Shown in pieces: positions 1 to 8,254 of a DNA stretch of 13,324 nucleotides. The position numbers were made by a program, and so were the translations under genes. This DNA is from Acanthaster planci. Taxonomy: Eukaryota > Echinodermata > Asteroidea > Valvatida > Acanthasteridae. The stretch is taken from the NCBI RefSeq assembly GCF_001949145.1, contig NW_019091530.1, positions 414,211-427,534 on the forward strand. Reading direction: 5' to 3'. A model generated the notes under the pieces. The model was not told the origin of the DNA. It was given only the letters and a program-made list of their open reading frames with translations, and did not search any database. The first letter of the stretch is position 1; each line of letters starts with the position of its first letter.

Positions 1-3000
1 GAAATAAAAAAAATTAAAGTTGCTGTGCTCACTTCAAAATTTAAAATAGGGATGAGGTGGGGGGCACCTTAGGGTGAGGAGGGAGCATTATCCTGTAATG
101 TGAAACGAAAGTACCATAAAGCAATCGATAACTTAATAGCATAAAAACGTTAGAATTTGTGAGACAAATCAACTTTATTCAATGCAATTACAAACAATCA
201 GAACAAAATGGTTGTGTGATTGGGGTCTCTAAGGTATTCCGTGTTCGTGCTATAGGTTTTTTTTTACTTTTAAGCGAAAGATTATTGCATATTAGTTGGG
301 TAAAACTTGGATTAAAGAAAACGCGATCTTTAATGTCACATTTCCATTTCTTTTCCAATAAATACCTGCTGTCATGGACCCTTACTGATCCTCAAGCTCA
401 TTTCTTTTGTACAAGATCATCAATCGTGACCCTTTTGTCAGCTGTATGGGCCGTACTGGCCTCCACCGTTCGGTGACCTAAACTGGAGGGCACATGCATG
501 CCACAACTAGACAATTTAAACTTTTCTGACTAGTTCAAAGTGCGTCAAATGACCACTTTAAAATGGAAGCTTAACAGCACAGAGGCATGTACATTAGTTT
601 TGCACATGACAATATCGAAGAAGCAGATATGAATTTTTTTGCCCCTAAATCAATTCCTTTTATAACTCAGGAGGCACTGAATCAGAATCCGTCATATAAT
701 TGGGTTTTCTGAAATGCTTGTTAGCATTTTCAGACTTGTTTATAAGGGGTTCATGAATGGCACTGATATTCAGTCTCACCTTCGGTTCAGCCAGTGACCC
801 ACGCCAGGCTCCACAACAGCTTTAAAACGCACTAGTTCAGAAGTACACACCGGGCTTTCCTCTTTTAGTCAAACCCAACCCTCTACCGAAGCTTGAGATT
901 TTATTTTTTATAAAATTTCTTTTTTTGTTTTTGACAAAGCTTGCAATTTTGACTTTAAACCAGTTAGCCCTAGCCTGAAGTCCTGCCAACGTTACGTACT
1001 GATCTCTCAGTCTGACGTGAAAACGAGACATCGATTGACTGGTTCGCCAATGAGCTTTCTGAAACTGTTTTGTCTGTGTAACCTGAAACAACCTGTCCCT
1101 GTAACTGCCACTGGTCTTCTCCACACGACACGCTGTGATGGTATCTCAAAACATGTCCAGACTCACCGGAAAAGCAGACATCATGATAACGGTGTTGAGG
1201 CGATGATTGGCCACGGACGAACGTGGGACCCGCGTTGCCGTAAAGAACGCAGCTTCTAAGAATATTACGATGACTGTGAAACTCGCCATCGACGCATAAG
1301 AAAATAACAAAGTGAAGAGCGGATATTTAGCCAGCTCTGTTGATAAAAGAACAGAATGATTTCACTTCTAACATTATCTGAGTATTTTAGCATGCATTCC
1401 TGTGGCGTAAACTTTAACAGCTGAGCTTTCACCAGAAAGATTTTCACAATGCGTTTTATAGCATTAATATGAAGAAAATTACAAAATGTAACATGGTAAA
1501 AGATGCGAATAAAACAGCACAAATCACACTGTACATGAATATAACAATGTCAAATGCCTACAAAGATTTTGCCGTGTCTGTTCATGGTGCAGTGGGATGA
1601 CAGTCCCACAAATGTCCGCAAGACTGACAGGAAAAGGAAGAAAATACAATTTGCTGCAACTGGTTCTGATTCCATGAACTATTAAACATAAACGATTGTA
1701 AAGCAACCAAATTGAAATATGAAAAAACGTGACCACAGACTTTGATTCATTCAATGTCATTTGTAAATACACATGAAGTGTTGCAGGTTATAATCGAATG
1801 AAACATTCCTGACCCCCAAATCTTTCCGCCCATGACACAGCAGGGCGTACTTATTATATCCAATAACCTGTAACCTGAAAGTGAACAAAACTAATCGCAA
1901 TAACAAAGTCTGAGTTCATAATGCGCTAAAATTCTCACATGGAAGACTCAAGATGCATATGATTTCGAATTAGGCTAGATGTTAAATTTCGAATTTTGAG
2001 GTTTCAAAAACTGTCGTTAACCAAATTGATTCTTTCCTCGGTCCGTGTTCGAACTGTTTAGGCCCAAGGCAGTGATTTCTCTGACAAGACACTGGCACAA
2101 GCTAAGATGGGCACTAAACCACGGAAGGTTAGAATCTATCCACAGAATTTGGCTTGTCTGTCGATCACCGAGTCCAATCCAGATGAATGTAAACGAAAGG
2201 CTTACCTGATGTTAAGGACCCATCGGCCCAGTTGGTCTCGTTTTCACCAGGGCAGAACCTCTGTGGAATACCGAGTAAAGCTCCCATCTCCTATGGATAC
2301 AGGTCACTGGAAAGGACCTGAACAATTTACAGTATCCTGAAAATGTGGTGCAGTAATATGCTGTCCACTTTTCACATTATAGTAGGCACGTTGACTTCAC
2401 GTTCAGCACAAGCCAGATTAGAAAGATGCCGCAGATTTTGATACTCTATAAGATTAAAATTGGTACAAATCGCGGTTCCCAGCCGAGGTAAGAAGGGTGA
2501 TGCGCGTTCAAGTCTTATACACATTAAGGCCCAAACAGATAGAATGCGTCATGCATAGTGCTTATCGCGCTGGGTCGAGGGGCTGATCTTGTATAGTTGC
2601 TGTCTGAAGGGGCAGAAATACTTCCCGTTATCAATTAACCGATGTTCAAAGACAACCTTTGTAACATTGCAGGCGATATTGTGTTTGCATTGAGGTAAAT
2701 TGCCTTAAGGCTCAAAGACTAATTGTGTCTTCTGGCTTTGTAAGCCAATCCCTGAACGTTTCAGCCACATAGTAGCAGCAAAATGATCATTAACAAATTA
2801 CAGTCAAAGAGATGTTTGCATATTGTTTCCAGAAGTGAAGAATGATTTTTCTGAAGACTACTGGGTCAAACCATGGTCAAATATTGACATAGAATCCAGA
2901 TTTGCTAAGTCTTTTTCCTGGTCAAACCCACACTATTCCCAGGTCTTTACGTCCCAGTGGCATGCCATTGTAGATCCAGAATAAGGTTCATTTTGACCCA

Positions 3001-4440
3001 AAAAGGTTATTGCAGACCATGATTCAGTTTCTGAGTCAATCGTACCCATCCATTTTAGAGAGTATTTTTGTTTCCGCTTGTAAAGCCTTTTACAAGCCCA
3101 AATGAATCAGGAACTGTGTATAAGTTAATCAAGGTGTGCTTTGAAGAGTTTCAAATTAATGCAGTCGGCATCGATTCATCAACGAACAGAACTTTCATTG
3201 CTGTTACCTAAATAAAAGCATCGTGTACAGCTTTTACTAATGCATCGTTCCCCTGTTGTGCAGTGAGAATGTAGCTAGCTGTGCAGCCACGTCATTGTCT
3301 TCATAATTTAAATATATGCACCCCTGTAGTTATTTTGAAATTCTTTGAATGAAAAAAAAATCATTCCCACAATTGGTTCCACATTGTAGCGCCTAAATGA
3401 GTTGCGACAGGTAACGTAACCTATACCAAAAACACGAGTGTCATTAAGTCTCACTAATAACCCTAACCACACAGAGTCCCAAAACTAAGTTGCTGTTAAT
3501 ATCCAACTTGAGCAGAAGCACCCATCATTGGTTGAAAAGTCATGTTGGTGCTAAGTGTTCATTTTCTTTGTAGCCATGCGACCGTAACGTGTGTTTTTAG
3601 TCGTTTGTAAATCAGCGAAGTGCAGTTCCAACCATAGGAACCTACGTTGCTAGGAAAATTGTACCCTCTCTTGGCCCCGCTCGGACCACGATGTAGCCAG
3701 AATTGGCAGCTGAGCTTGAACATCATTAAGTTGCCTCTGAACCTTGTATCTTAACTTCCGCTCTAGCTGCAAATACGTGGACGTGGAATGTAAATAGAAG
3801 TAGCCATAGCTCCGGAAGACCGATTTTACATGGCCGGGTGCAAGTTGGTACCTTTTACTGTCAAATGTACGTCAAGTAAACAGCCTGTACTGGCTCAGGA
3901 TTTTGTTCCTGCTTGGTTCCACTGGCCTACTGAGAAAAATTCCACATACTGAAGACTTGGCTCGGCACCACAGACCTCCACCGACATTTTCTCACCCACA
4001 TACCTAATCAGTAGCACGAGAGCACTGCTTTTACTGAGGACTCGCCCAAAATAATGGAGAAAGCATAGCTTTTACCATGAAAAGGGAAAACAGTAACGCC
4101 TCAACAAAAAAAATCCTCAACTATCTACCTCAATTATATTTTAACAATACAAGTCACGAGCTCTCAATGCTAATCTGGCTACCATTAATCGCCCCTTACA
4201 AGCACAACCAAAGTGTGCAGTAAAACTGGACGGTCAAAATCCTTACAGCCTATGGCGCTTAATTGTCACTGTGTCAAAATGAATATTGTGTATGGATTAA
4301 ATTAATATGGCATGAAAAAAATGAAAAAAATAAACTTATGAGGTTTTTTCGCAAGCTCTCGGACGAGCACTGAGCATACAGTGCTTATTAATATACGTTG
4401 AGCAGGGGGAAACCTGTTATATATAATTAACATCTCCCCA
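1..4440. other. Long stretch without a recognisable gene
   Basis: I see no convincing coding region, RNA gene or delimited mobile element here. The open frames present are short (under about 110 codons), resemble no family I know, and have ordinary mixed composition. Scattered consensus-like splice donors occur (for example GAG followed by GTAAGAAG near 2,487-2,496), but none ends a convincing exon. A slightly GC-richer patch at about 1,020-1,300 holds two open pieces in one frame separated by a TGA at 1,204. It could be a very old coding remnant, but I cannot identify it. The repeat family that fills the rest of the window is absent here, so this side is the cleaner flank of the repeat cluster. 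Confidence 0.6.
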
Positions 4441-4790
4441 ACGCAAAAAATACATCTTGAAAATAATGTCCAATTGGGTTCAAACTTTGCAAAGGAAGTG
4501 CTTTAGGCAAAGAGTGACCTGATGTGATGATGCCATTAGGTGACAAATCACGTGACATTAAAGGTGCATCTTATAAAGTACTACTGAAGTACATTTCCGA
4601 TTGGGTTGAAACTTGGCAGGTATTTAGAAATGGAAGTGAAGGGAGGAAATCGACTTCATGTGATGATGACGTCATCAGATAATTATGTCAAGTGACATTA
4701 TAAAAGGGGCACTCTACCAAGTGTTATTTCTCTTGAAGTGCATGTCTGATTGGGTTCGAAACTCGAACCTATATGGAAATGATCAAATCA
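4441..4790 (-). repeat. Tandem-repeat block A (about 148-bp family), minus orientation
   Basis: About two and a half degenerate monomers of the family that recurs at 8,255, 10,110 and 12,535, here inverted. Diagnostic words on the plus strand are CAATTGGGTTCAAACTTTGC (4,471-4,490) and GATTGGGTTGAAACTTGGCA (about 4,599-4,618), then GATTGGGTTCGAAAC (about 4,748-4,762). Between them lie TGATGATGACGTCATCAG and an E-box CACGTG at 4,549-4,554. Equivalent points in adjacent monomers are about 140 bp apart. The first monomer has lost its CRE (TGCCATTA in its place); the second keeps a perfect TGACGTCA at 4,667-4,674. The block runs into the inverted-repeat module at 4,836 and up, which caps two other blocks on the same side. 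Confidence 0.8.
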
Positions 4791-4835
4791 TTATACCATA
4801 AGGTTTGTGTTGAATATTAATTTGTCAAATTTCAA

Positions 4836-5045
4836 AAGGCGAAAAAGCCATCTGTTCTGTTGGCAACAGACAGGTAAGCTCTATTTTTAGCGAAAAAGGT
4901 GTTCCTGTTTTTCTTTTTGTTTTGGCTTTATCGCATTTTGCAAAAAGGCATTGTTTTTGTTCTCTGTTTGGGCTTTTTCGCACTTGTACGAAAAAGGCAT
5001 TCTTTACCTTCTTTTTATTTTTGGAAATTGCAAAAAAGCCTTTCT
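4836..5045 (-). repeat. Terminal module of the repeat element: short hairpin plus about 49-bp degenerate tandem repeats
   Basis: A 15-bp inverted repeat, TCTGTTG-G-CAACAGA, lies at 4,856-4,870 beside GGCGAAAAAGCC. The AAAAAG core of that word recurs at 4,842, 4,893, 4,942, 4,991 and 5,032, giving spacings of 51, 49, 49 and 41. It often comes with an opposed CTTTTTCG, so single units can fold (for example around 4,972-4,997). The same module sits in plus orientation at about 9,950-10,080 and in minus orientation at about 13,190-13,245, each next to a block of 148-bp monomers. It therefore looks like a conserved end of one element family. The lysine-rich open frames through this stretch are by-products of the A-rich repeats. 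Confidence 0.7.
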
Positions 5046-5150
5046 GTTCGTCAGGATTTTTAGGGGGAGGTTCTTCTTCTTTTTGGGCCAAAAGCCCATA
5101 GACTTTGCACACTTTTTTTCTGTGCAGCACTTTTGCCATTAATCTTTGTC

Positions 5151-5187
5151 GCACAACACTCAAAGTTTCGCACAGCACTCAAAGTTG
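5151..5187. repeat. 19-bp direct duplication
   Basis: GCACAACACTCAAAGTTT at 5,151-5,168 is followed by GCACAGCACTCAAAGTTG at 5,170-5,187, two mismatches in 18. It lies just beyond the 49-bp repeat module and before the partial monomer at 5,225. A short local duplication; no function is implied. Confidence 0.85.
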
Positions 5188-5224
5188 TCATAGGCATAGT
5201 CATTATTGCATAGATGTATGCCGA

Positions 5225-5400
5225 AGAGTTACGTCATGATGACGTCATCGTTGGTCATATTGCGTCATTACAAAGTCCATTATTTTAGAGCCCTATATCT
5301 ACAGTATGTCGGATTGGGTTGAAACTTGGCATGTTATTAGACCGGGATGTGTTCTAGATGAAATTTGAGATGACGTCATCGTAACATCATCTTGCGATTT
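5225..5400 (-). repeat. Partial, decayed monomer of the 148-bp family
   Basis: One monomer-like segment lies between two perfect CRE palindromes, TGACGTCA at 5,240-5,247 and 5,371-5,378, 131 bp apart. It contains the family word GGATTGGGTTGAAACTTGGC (about 5,310-5,329) in the same minus orientation as block A. Its outer edge carries ACGTCATGATGACGTCATC (5,231-5,249). That is the exact reverse complement of the sequence at 8,923-8,941, at the end of block B. A further CRE with the same dyad lies at 5,531-5,547, after about 150 bp of AT-rich sequence. Confidence 0.7.
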
Positions 5401-5573
5401 TATTTATAATTTTAAACTTTTTAATATATTTTCAAACTTTTGCAATATCTCACCAACGCAATATGACAAATATTTTTTTGTATTAGGTTCGTTGGGCAGT
5501 ACATAAATGTACAAAATTTGGAAAAATGTGTGACGTCATGATGACGTAAAAAAGAGTATTTTGAAATACGCAT

Positions 5574-5633
5574 AAAGGAAGGACCAATTGTCATTTATCA
5601 TTTAAAGGAAGGCCCAATTTTATTTATTTTTTA
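5574..5633. repeat. 30-bp tandem duplication
   Basis: AAAGGAAGGACCAATT at 5,574-5,589 is repeated as AAAGGAAGGCCCAATT at 5,604-5,619, each followed by a T-rich tail with TTTAT. It lies between the CRE-bearing AT-rich tail of the preceding repeat and the end of the helicase pseudogene. Confidence 0.8.
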
Positions 5634-5699
5634 ACTTGCACCGACACCTTACCACAGACACTCTGCCAAAATTTGTGTATGTTGATTTCTTCACCACTT

Positions 5700-6367
5700 T
5701 CACACTTCAGTTTCCATTACCTTTACTTCCATCTTTTTAAAAATCCTTGGCAAGAATAGACACACGATCAGTGCATTTTTCCTGTTGTATTCATCTACTT
5801 GCTTGTTACATGGGAAGATGTGCAATGCATCATTCCAATTTTCTTCGATCTCACGAGATTTCTATAGTGTGACATTAACTTCAGATAACTTTTCTTTCTT
5901 ACTCTTCACTCGCAACCTGTTCAGTAATTCAGCAACTGTACATCATCTTTTTGTCGCATGATTTTAATCACTTCCTTAGTAAATTCAATTTCTCTGCGCC
6001 AAGTGGTTGATATGGTACCGGTAATGTAGCATCTGTAGAAATTGAAAGAGCACTGTGAATTGTGCTACCATTGACATAAAATACACCAACTCCTGTAGGT
6101 GCAACTATCAACACTGATACTTTGTCTGGATTATAAATCATTCCAGCAAAAAGTCTTGTTGTTTCATAATAAACTGACTTTATCAAGTGGCTTTTACCAG
6201 TTCCAGCTCCACCTGTCACAAACACATGAAATGGCTCAGGATTTTTACCATTAATCTTCTCTAAGCACCAGCTACGAATCTTATTAAAACCTGTCTCTGC
6301 TCCATGTTCAATGATCTCAACATATCGTGGCGAAACAGGGTAGCTGCGCAGACTTGTGTTTAGTCTG
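5700..6367 (-). pseudogene. PIF1-family DNA helicase remnant (mobile-element type), internally deleted and frameshifted
   Basis: PIF1-family helicases are ATP-driven 5'-3' helicases of superfamily 1B. In animals, diverged copies like this are usually carried by Helitron-type or related elements. Read leftwards, the frame is open from about 6,367 and includes [20 protein letters not shown]. Then come [17 protein letters not shown], whose Walker A motif GGAGTGKS is encoded at 6,190-6,213, and [10 protein letters not shown] (motif Ia) with STIHSALSI. The frame ends at a TGA directly after LNLLRK (about 5,965-5,982). A second part of the protein then resumes in another frame: IMRQKDD (about 5,940-5,960), a one-base shift, ELLNRLRV, an in-frame stop, KSREIE, and ALHIFPCNKQVDEYN (about 5,780-5,830). 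After that the similarity fades through more stops. The Walker B segment (DE-type, usually between LRK and MRQKDD) is absent, so the copy cannot be an active ATPase. No methionine start is visible; the open stretch begins after a stop near 6,370. The helicase identity is firm; which element class it came from is inference. Confidence 0.85.
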
Positions 6368-6546
6368 AGTCATTAATAATTCGGGCACGTCTAAACATGC
6401 ATTAAACATGCCTGCGGCAACCAATCAGAGGCGTGCATTACCTTAGGTATGGGCGCTGGCTGCATAGGTTGCCGGGACTTCTCAAGATGGCAGCGTGCAA
6501 ACGACAGCTCTGTGCAGTTGTGTTGTGCTTTGAGTTTCGAGTTTAA
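6366..6546 (+). promoter_or_regulatory. Promoter-like patch, possible 5' end of a transcript
   Basis: A locally GC-richer stretch carries several animal promoter motifs in order. These are TGAGTCA (AP-1 type, 6,366-6,372), a direct repeat TAAACATGC (6,392 and 6,403), CCAATCAGAG (CCAAT/NF-Y type, 6,421-6,430) and AAGATGGCAGC (YY1/Kozak-like, 6,484-6,494). The arms GGCAACC (6,416-6,422) and GGTTGCC (6,467-6,473) form an inverted repeat around part of it. The ATG at 6,487 has a good context (A at -3, G at +4) but opens only 19 codons before TAA at 6,544-6,546. No consensus splice donor follows to extend it. It abuts the helicase pseudogene on the opposite strand. It could be a host promoter, a transposon promoter or chance. 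Confidence 0.3.
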
Positions 6547-6802
6547 ATCTTGAAGTACGACCGCTGATGGTTGGGGATCTACCTCAAGTGTACCTGGTGC
6601 GATCAGTTAGTGTGGTGCTTGTTCTCAGTTGCCGTCGCTGCAGATTATATCAGATCTTTTTGAAGATTGGGGGTGGTTAGACAGTCTCGTTTATTTAAGA
6701 AGTGTTGGATTATAGGGTTAGGGAATCCGTGTTAACCAGTTTATAGGGGAATTAGCGAAGCTTAGACTAGAAGGATTGCGTGCTGTTGTTCCATGCTTGT
6801 TG
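6547..6802. other. Non-coding flank of the TIR element
   Basis: No open frame of note, repeat or RNA gene is seen. The stretch ends at the insertion site of the element at 6,809. Together with 8,109 onwards it formed the pre-insertion locus (TTGGCATAG followed by CGACGG). Confidence 0.5.
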
Positions 6803-6808
6803 GCATAG
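6803..6808. repeat. Target-site duplication, left copy
   Basis: GCATAG immediately precedes the left terminal inverted repeat and is repeated exactly at 8,103-8,108 directly after the right one. A TA dinucleotide also borders both ends (6,809-6,810 and 8,101-8,102), so a TA duplication is formally possible. The exact 6-bp match makes the 6-bp reading better. Confidence 0.8.
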
Positions 6809-6832
6809 TATGGAATTCCATATCTGCCGTCG
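6809..6832 (+). repeat. Left terminal inverted repeat
   Basis: Twenty-four bases matching the reverse complement of 8,079-8,102 at 23 positions. The first 14 bases, TATGGAATTCCATA, are a perfect palindrome, so the tip is symmetric in itself. That is unusual for a transposase-bound end. Confidence 0.9.
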
Positions 6833-6881
6833 CGCGTCGCCCGTCGTGCGTCGTCCGTCGTGCGTCGCCCGTCGTCCGCTT
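6828..6881 (+). repeat. Left subterminal heptamer array
   Basis: CGTCG starts at 6,828, 6,835, 6,842, 6,849, 6,856, 6,863 and 6,870, an exact 7-bp period. The two bases between cores vary among GC, CC, TG and TC, and an eighth, altered unit follows at 6,877. Subterminal repeats of this kind are often transposase-binding sites; that role here is inference. Confidence 0.9.
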
Positions 6882-6899
6882 TTTGTCTCGATTGCGCAG

Positions 6900-7900
6900 T
6901 GGTATTTTTAACTTTGACCTTTGATCATTTCACATGTCTATGTACTTGATCGATCCATCGTGCCTGACTCTCATTTTAGCAGTAGAACTAGAAGATGTAT
7001 TCGCTTTTGCAGTTGCGCCGAACTCCACTTGAAATAAAAAATAATATCCTTTCAGTTTTAAAGACTGACATTGGTAAACTGACATGTATATGAAACAATA
7101 CCATTTTTGTTACATTGATAACTTAGTAACTCTAGACGTAACTTTGCTCGTTAACGGCCTGAAGTTAGGTCTATAGCCTATGTAATATTTCTGTCTGTCC
7201 CTGCACGATATCCTACAGAACTAAATGTGAATAATAAATTATTTTCAATATTTGATTCCTTAATAGTTTTCATAATAGATGAACTGATTCAACATTATTT
7301 TGAAGGTGGGCATACCTATGATGAAATCTGCTGTATACTCCAAATTAGACATGACTTGAGTTGCAGGTAGGCTCACAGAAGTCTTTTAAACAGTAACGTT
7401 ACATGTTAGCCCCATAAATAATGCTGATGTGCTGGACAACCTGTTCTCATTGGTCTATCTACCATGGCATACACACCCACAAAAACCAAATCGTCACATT
7501 TTCTCAAACTTAAACCAAGTGGTAATTGCCCCCTAACAATACATTTAAATAAACAGTTTGTTATCCACAGCACTGTCTAGTATTTCTGTATTTCAAGGTG
7601 AAATTGAAAGGACAAAATGGAATATCTGTCGGCACATTTTTACTGTATGCAAATTAGAATAAGACTGTGGATAAGTTGGCCTGAACATTTTTGCTGAAAA
7701 TGTTTTTACCAATAAAACACTTGGTTGAATTCTCAGAAAAACTATATTTTCCTAACAAGGGGCAGAGGTAGTCTAGCATTATTGGCATTAAATATGGGAC
7801 TAATATATGCTTTGCAGGTAGGATTTGTATTTGCCTATTAGGAAAAGATCCTTAAAAGTGAATGGAATCATCACATTGTCATATGTTAAATGCCGGCGTT
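6900..7900. other. AT-rich interior of the TIR element, no coding frame
   Basis: No transposase, helicase or other domain can be read on either strand. The open frames spanning about 7,800-8,103 arise because the stop-free heptamer array has a period that cycles through all frames, giving repetitive Arg-rich peptides. Confidence 0.65.
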
Positions 7901-7929
7901 TGCAGGCCCTATGCAACCCATTTGATGGA

Positions 7930-7998
7930 CGATGCACGACGCACGACGGACGACAAATGACGCATGACGGGCGACGCACGACGAACGACGGGCGACAG
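7930..7998 (-). repeat. Right subterminal heptamer array, main block
   Basis: CGACG, the complement of the left-end core, or a one-base variant starts every 7 bp from 7,930 to 7,993 (7,930, 7,937, 7,944, 7,951, 7,958, 7,965, 7,972, 7,979, 7,986, 7,993). This block of ten units is longer than the left array. It is separated from the terminal block at 8,058 by about 60 bp that contains none. Confidence 0.9.
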
Positions 7999-8057
7999 AA
8001 AATAGCATGTTTCGAACTAGTAAATGGCAGAATTGTGACAAAACAAAAAGCAAAAGC

Positions 8058-8084
8058 CAACGGACGACGGACAACGGGCGACGG
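8058..8084 (-). repeat. Right subterminal heptamer array, terminal block
   Basis: Units CAACG/CGACG start at 8,058, 8,065, 8,072 and 8,079, again exactly 7 bp apart, and the last is part of the right TIR. The spacing from the main block (7,993 to 8,058, 65 bp) is not a multiple of 7, so the two blocks are out of register. Confidence 0.85.
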
Positions 8085-8102
8085 CAGATATGGAGTTCCA
8101 TA
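8079..8102 (-). repeat. Right terminal inverted repeat
   Basis: Mirror of 6,809-6,832 with one mismatch inside the terminal palindrome (TATGGAGTTCCATA here). Directly followed by the GCATAG duplication. Confidence 0.9.
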
Positions 8103-8108
8103 GCATAG
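8103..8108. repeat. Target-site duplication, right copy
   Basis: GCATAG, identical to 6,803-6,808, directly after the right TIR. Confidence 0.8.
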
Positions 8109-8254
8109 CGACGGTTGGTTGCAGTCCTTGTCTGAGAGCTGGCTTTCCTCGTTGAGGTTTACTGGGTGCAGGTTTCATTTACAGTCTGGTGAGGACTATT
8201 ATAATGGCCATCTTAATCAACTGGAAGTGGGTGAGGGTTATTTAAGTCACCTTG

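Larger units (their letters stand above)
6809..8102. mobile_element. Non-autonomous TIR DNA transposon (1,294 bp)
   Basis: The two 24-bp ends (6,809-6,832 and 8,079-8,102) are inverted repeats with a single mismatch, flanked by an identical 6-bp duplication, GCATAG. Each terminus starts with a palindrome-like TATGGAATTCCATA (perfect on the left, one change on the right), followed by TCTGCCGTCG. Inside both ends lie arrays of a GTCG-core heptamer in mirrored orientation. The interior (about 6,900-7,900) is AT-rich and has no transposase-like frame, so mobility would depend on an enzyme supplied elsewhere. A 6-bp duplication is uncommon among DNA transposon superfamilies (Dada elements make 6-7 bp), but I cannot assign this one from its ends alone. 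The near-identical TIRs suggest it is not very old compared with the surrounding decayed repeats. Confidence 0.85.

Noticed and set aside
1138-1299. Two in-frame open pieces (ATG at 1,138, TGA at 1,204, TAA at 1,297) with protein-like composition
   Set aside because: Too short, interrupted, and not similar to any protein I recognise. An old coding remnant is possible but not supportable.
2107-2340. 77-codon plus-strand frame beginning MGTKPRKVRI
   Set aside because: No recognisable domain, no splice sites that would extend it convincingly, and its length is within chance expectation.
2460-2560. GC-richer stretch with GTTCAAGTC considered as a tRNA or tRNA-derived SINE
   Set aside because: No A box, acceptor stem or complete B box could be aligned to it.
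2862-3000. 9-bp inverted repeat TGGGTCAAA / TTTGACCCA enclosing about 120 bp, considered as a small MITE
   Set aside because: Arms do not extend, no flanking duplication is visible, and GGTCAAA recurs several times inside, so pairing is probably chance.
4125-4132. CTACCTCA, a let-7 seed-match word
   Set aside because: An 8-mer occurs by chance at this length, and there is no evidence of a transcript or 3' UTR here.
4825-5178. 117-codon Lys-rich minus-strand frame
   Set aside because: It translates the 49-bp A-rich tandem array and hairpin module. It has no family resemblance, and its end coincides with repeat copies elsewhere.
7800-8103. Overlapping Arg-rich open frames on both strands
   Set aside because: They read through the 7-bp GTCG-type arrays, which contain no stops in any frame. 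They are repeat artefacts inside the TIR element.
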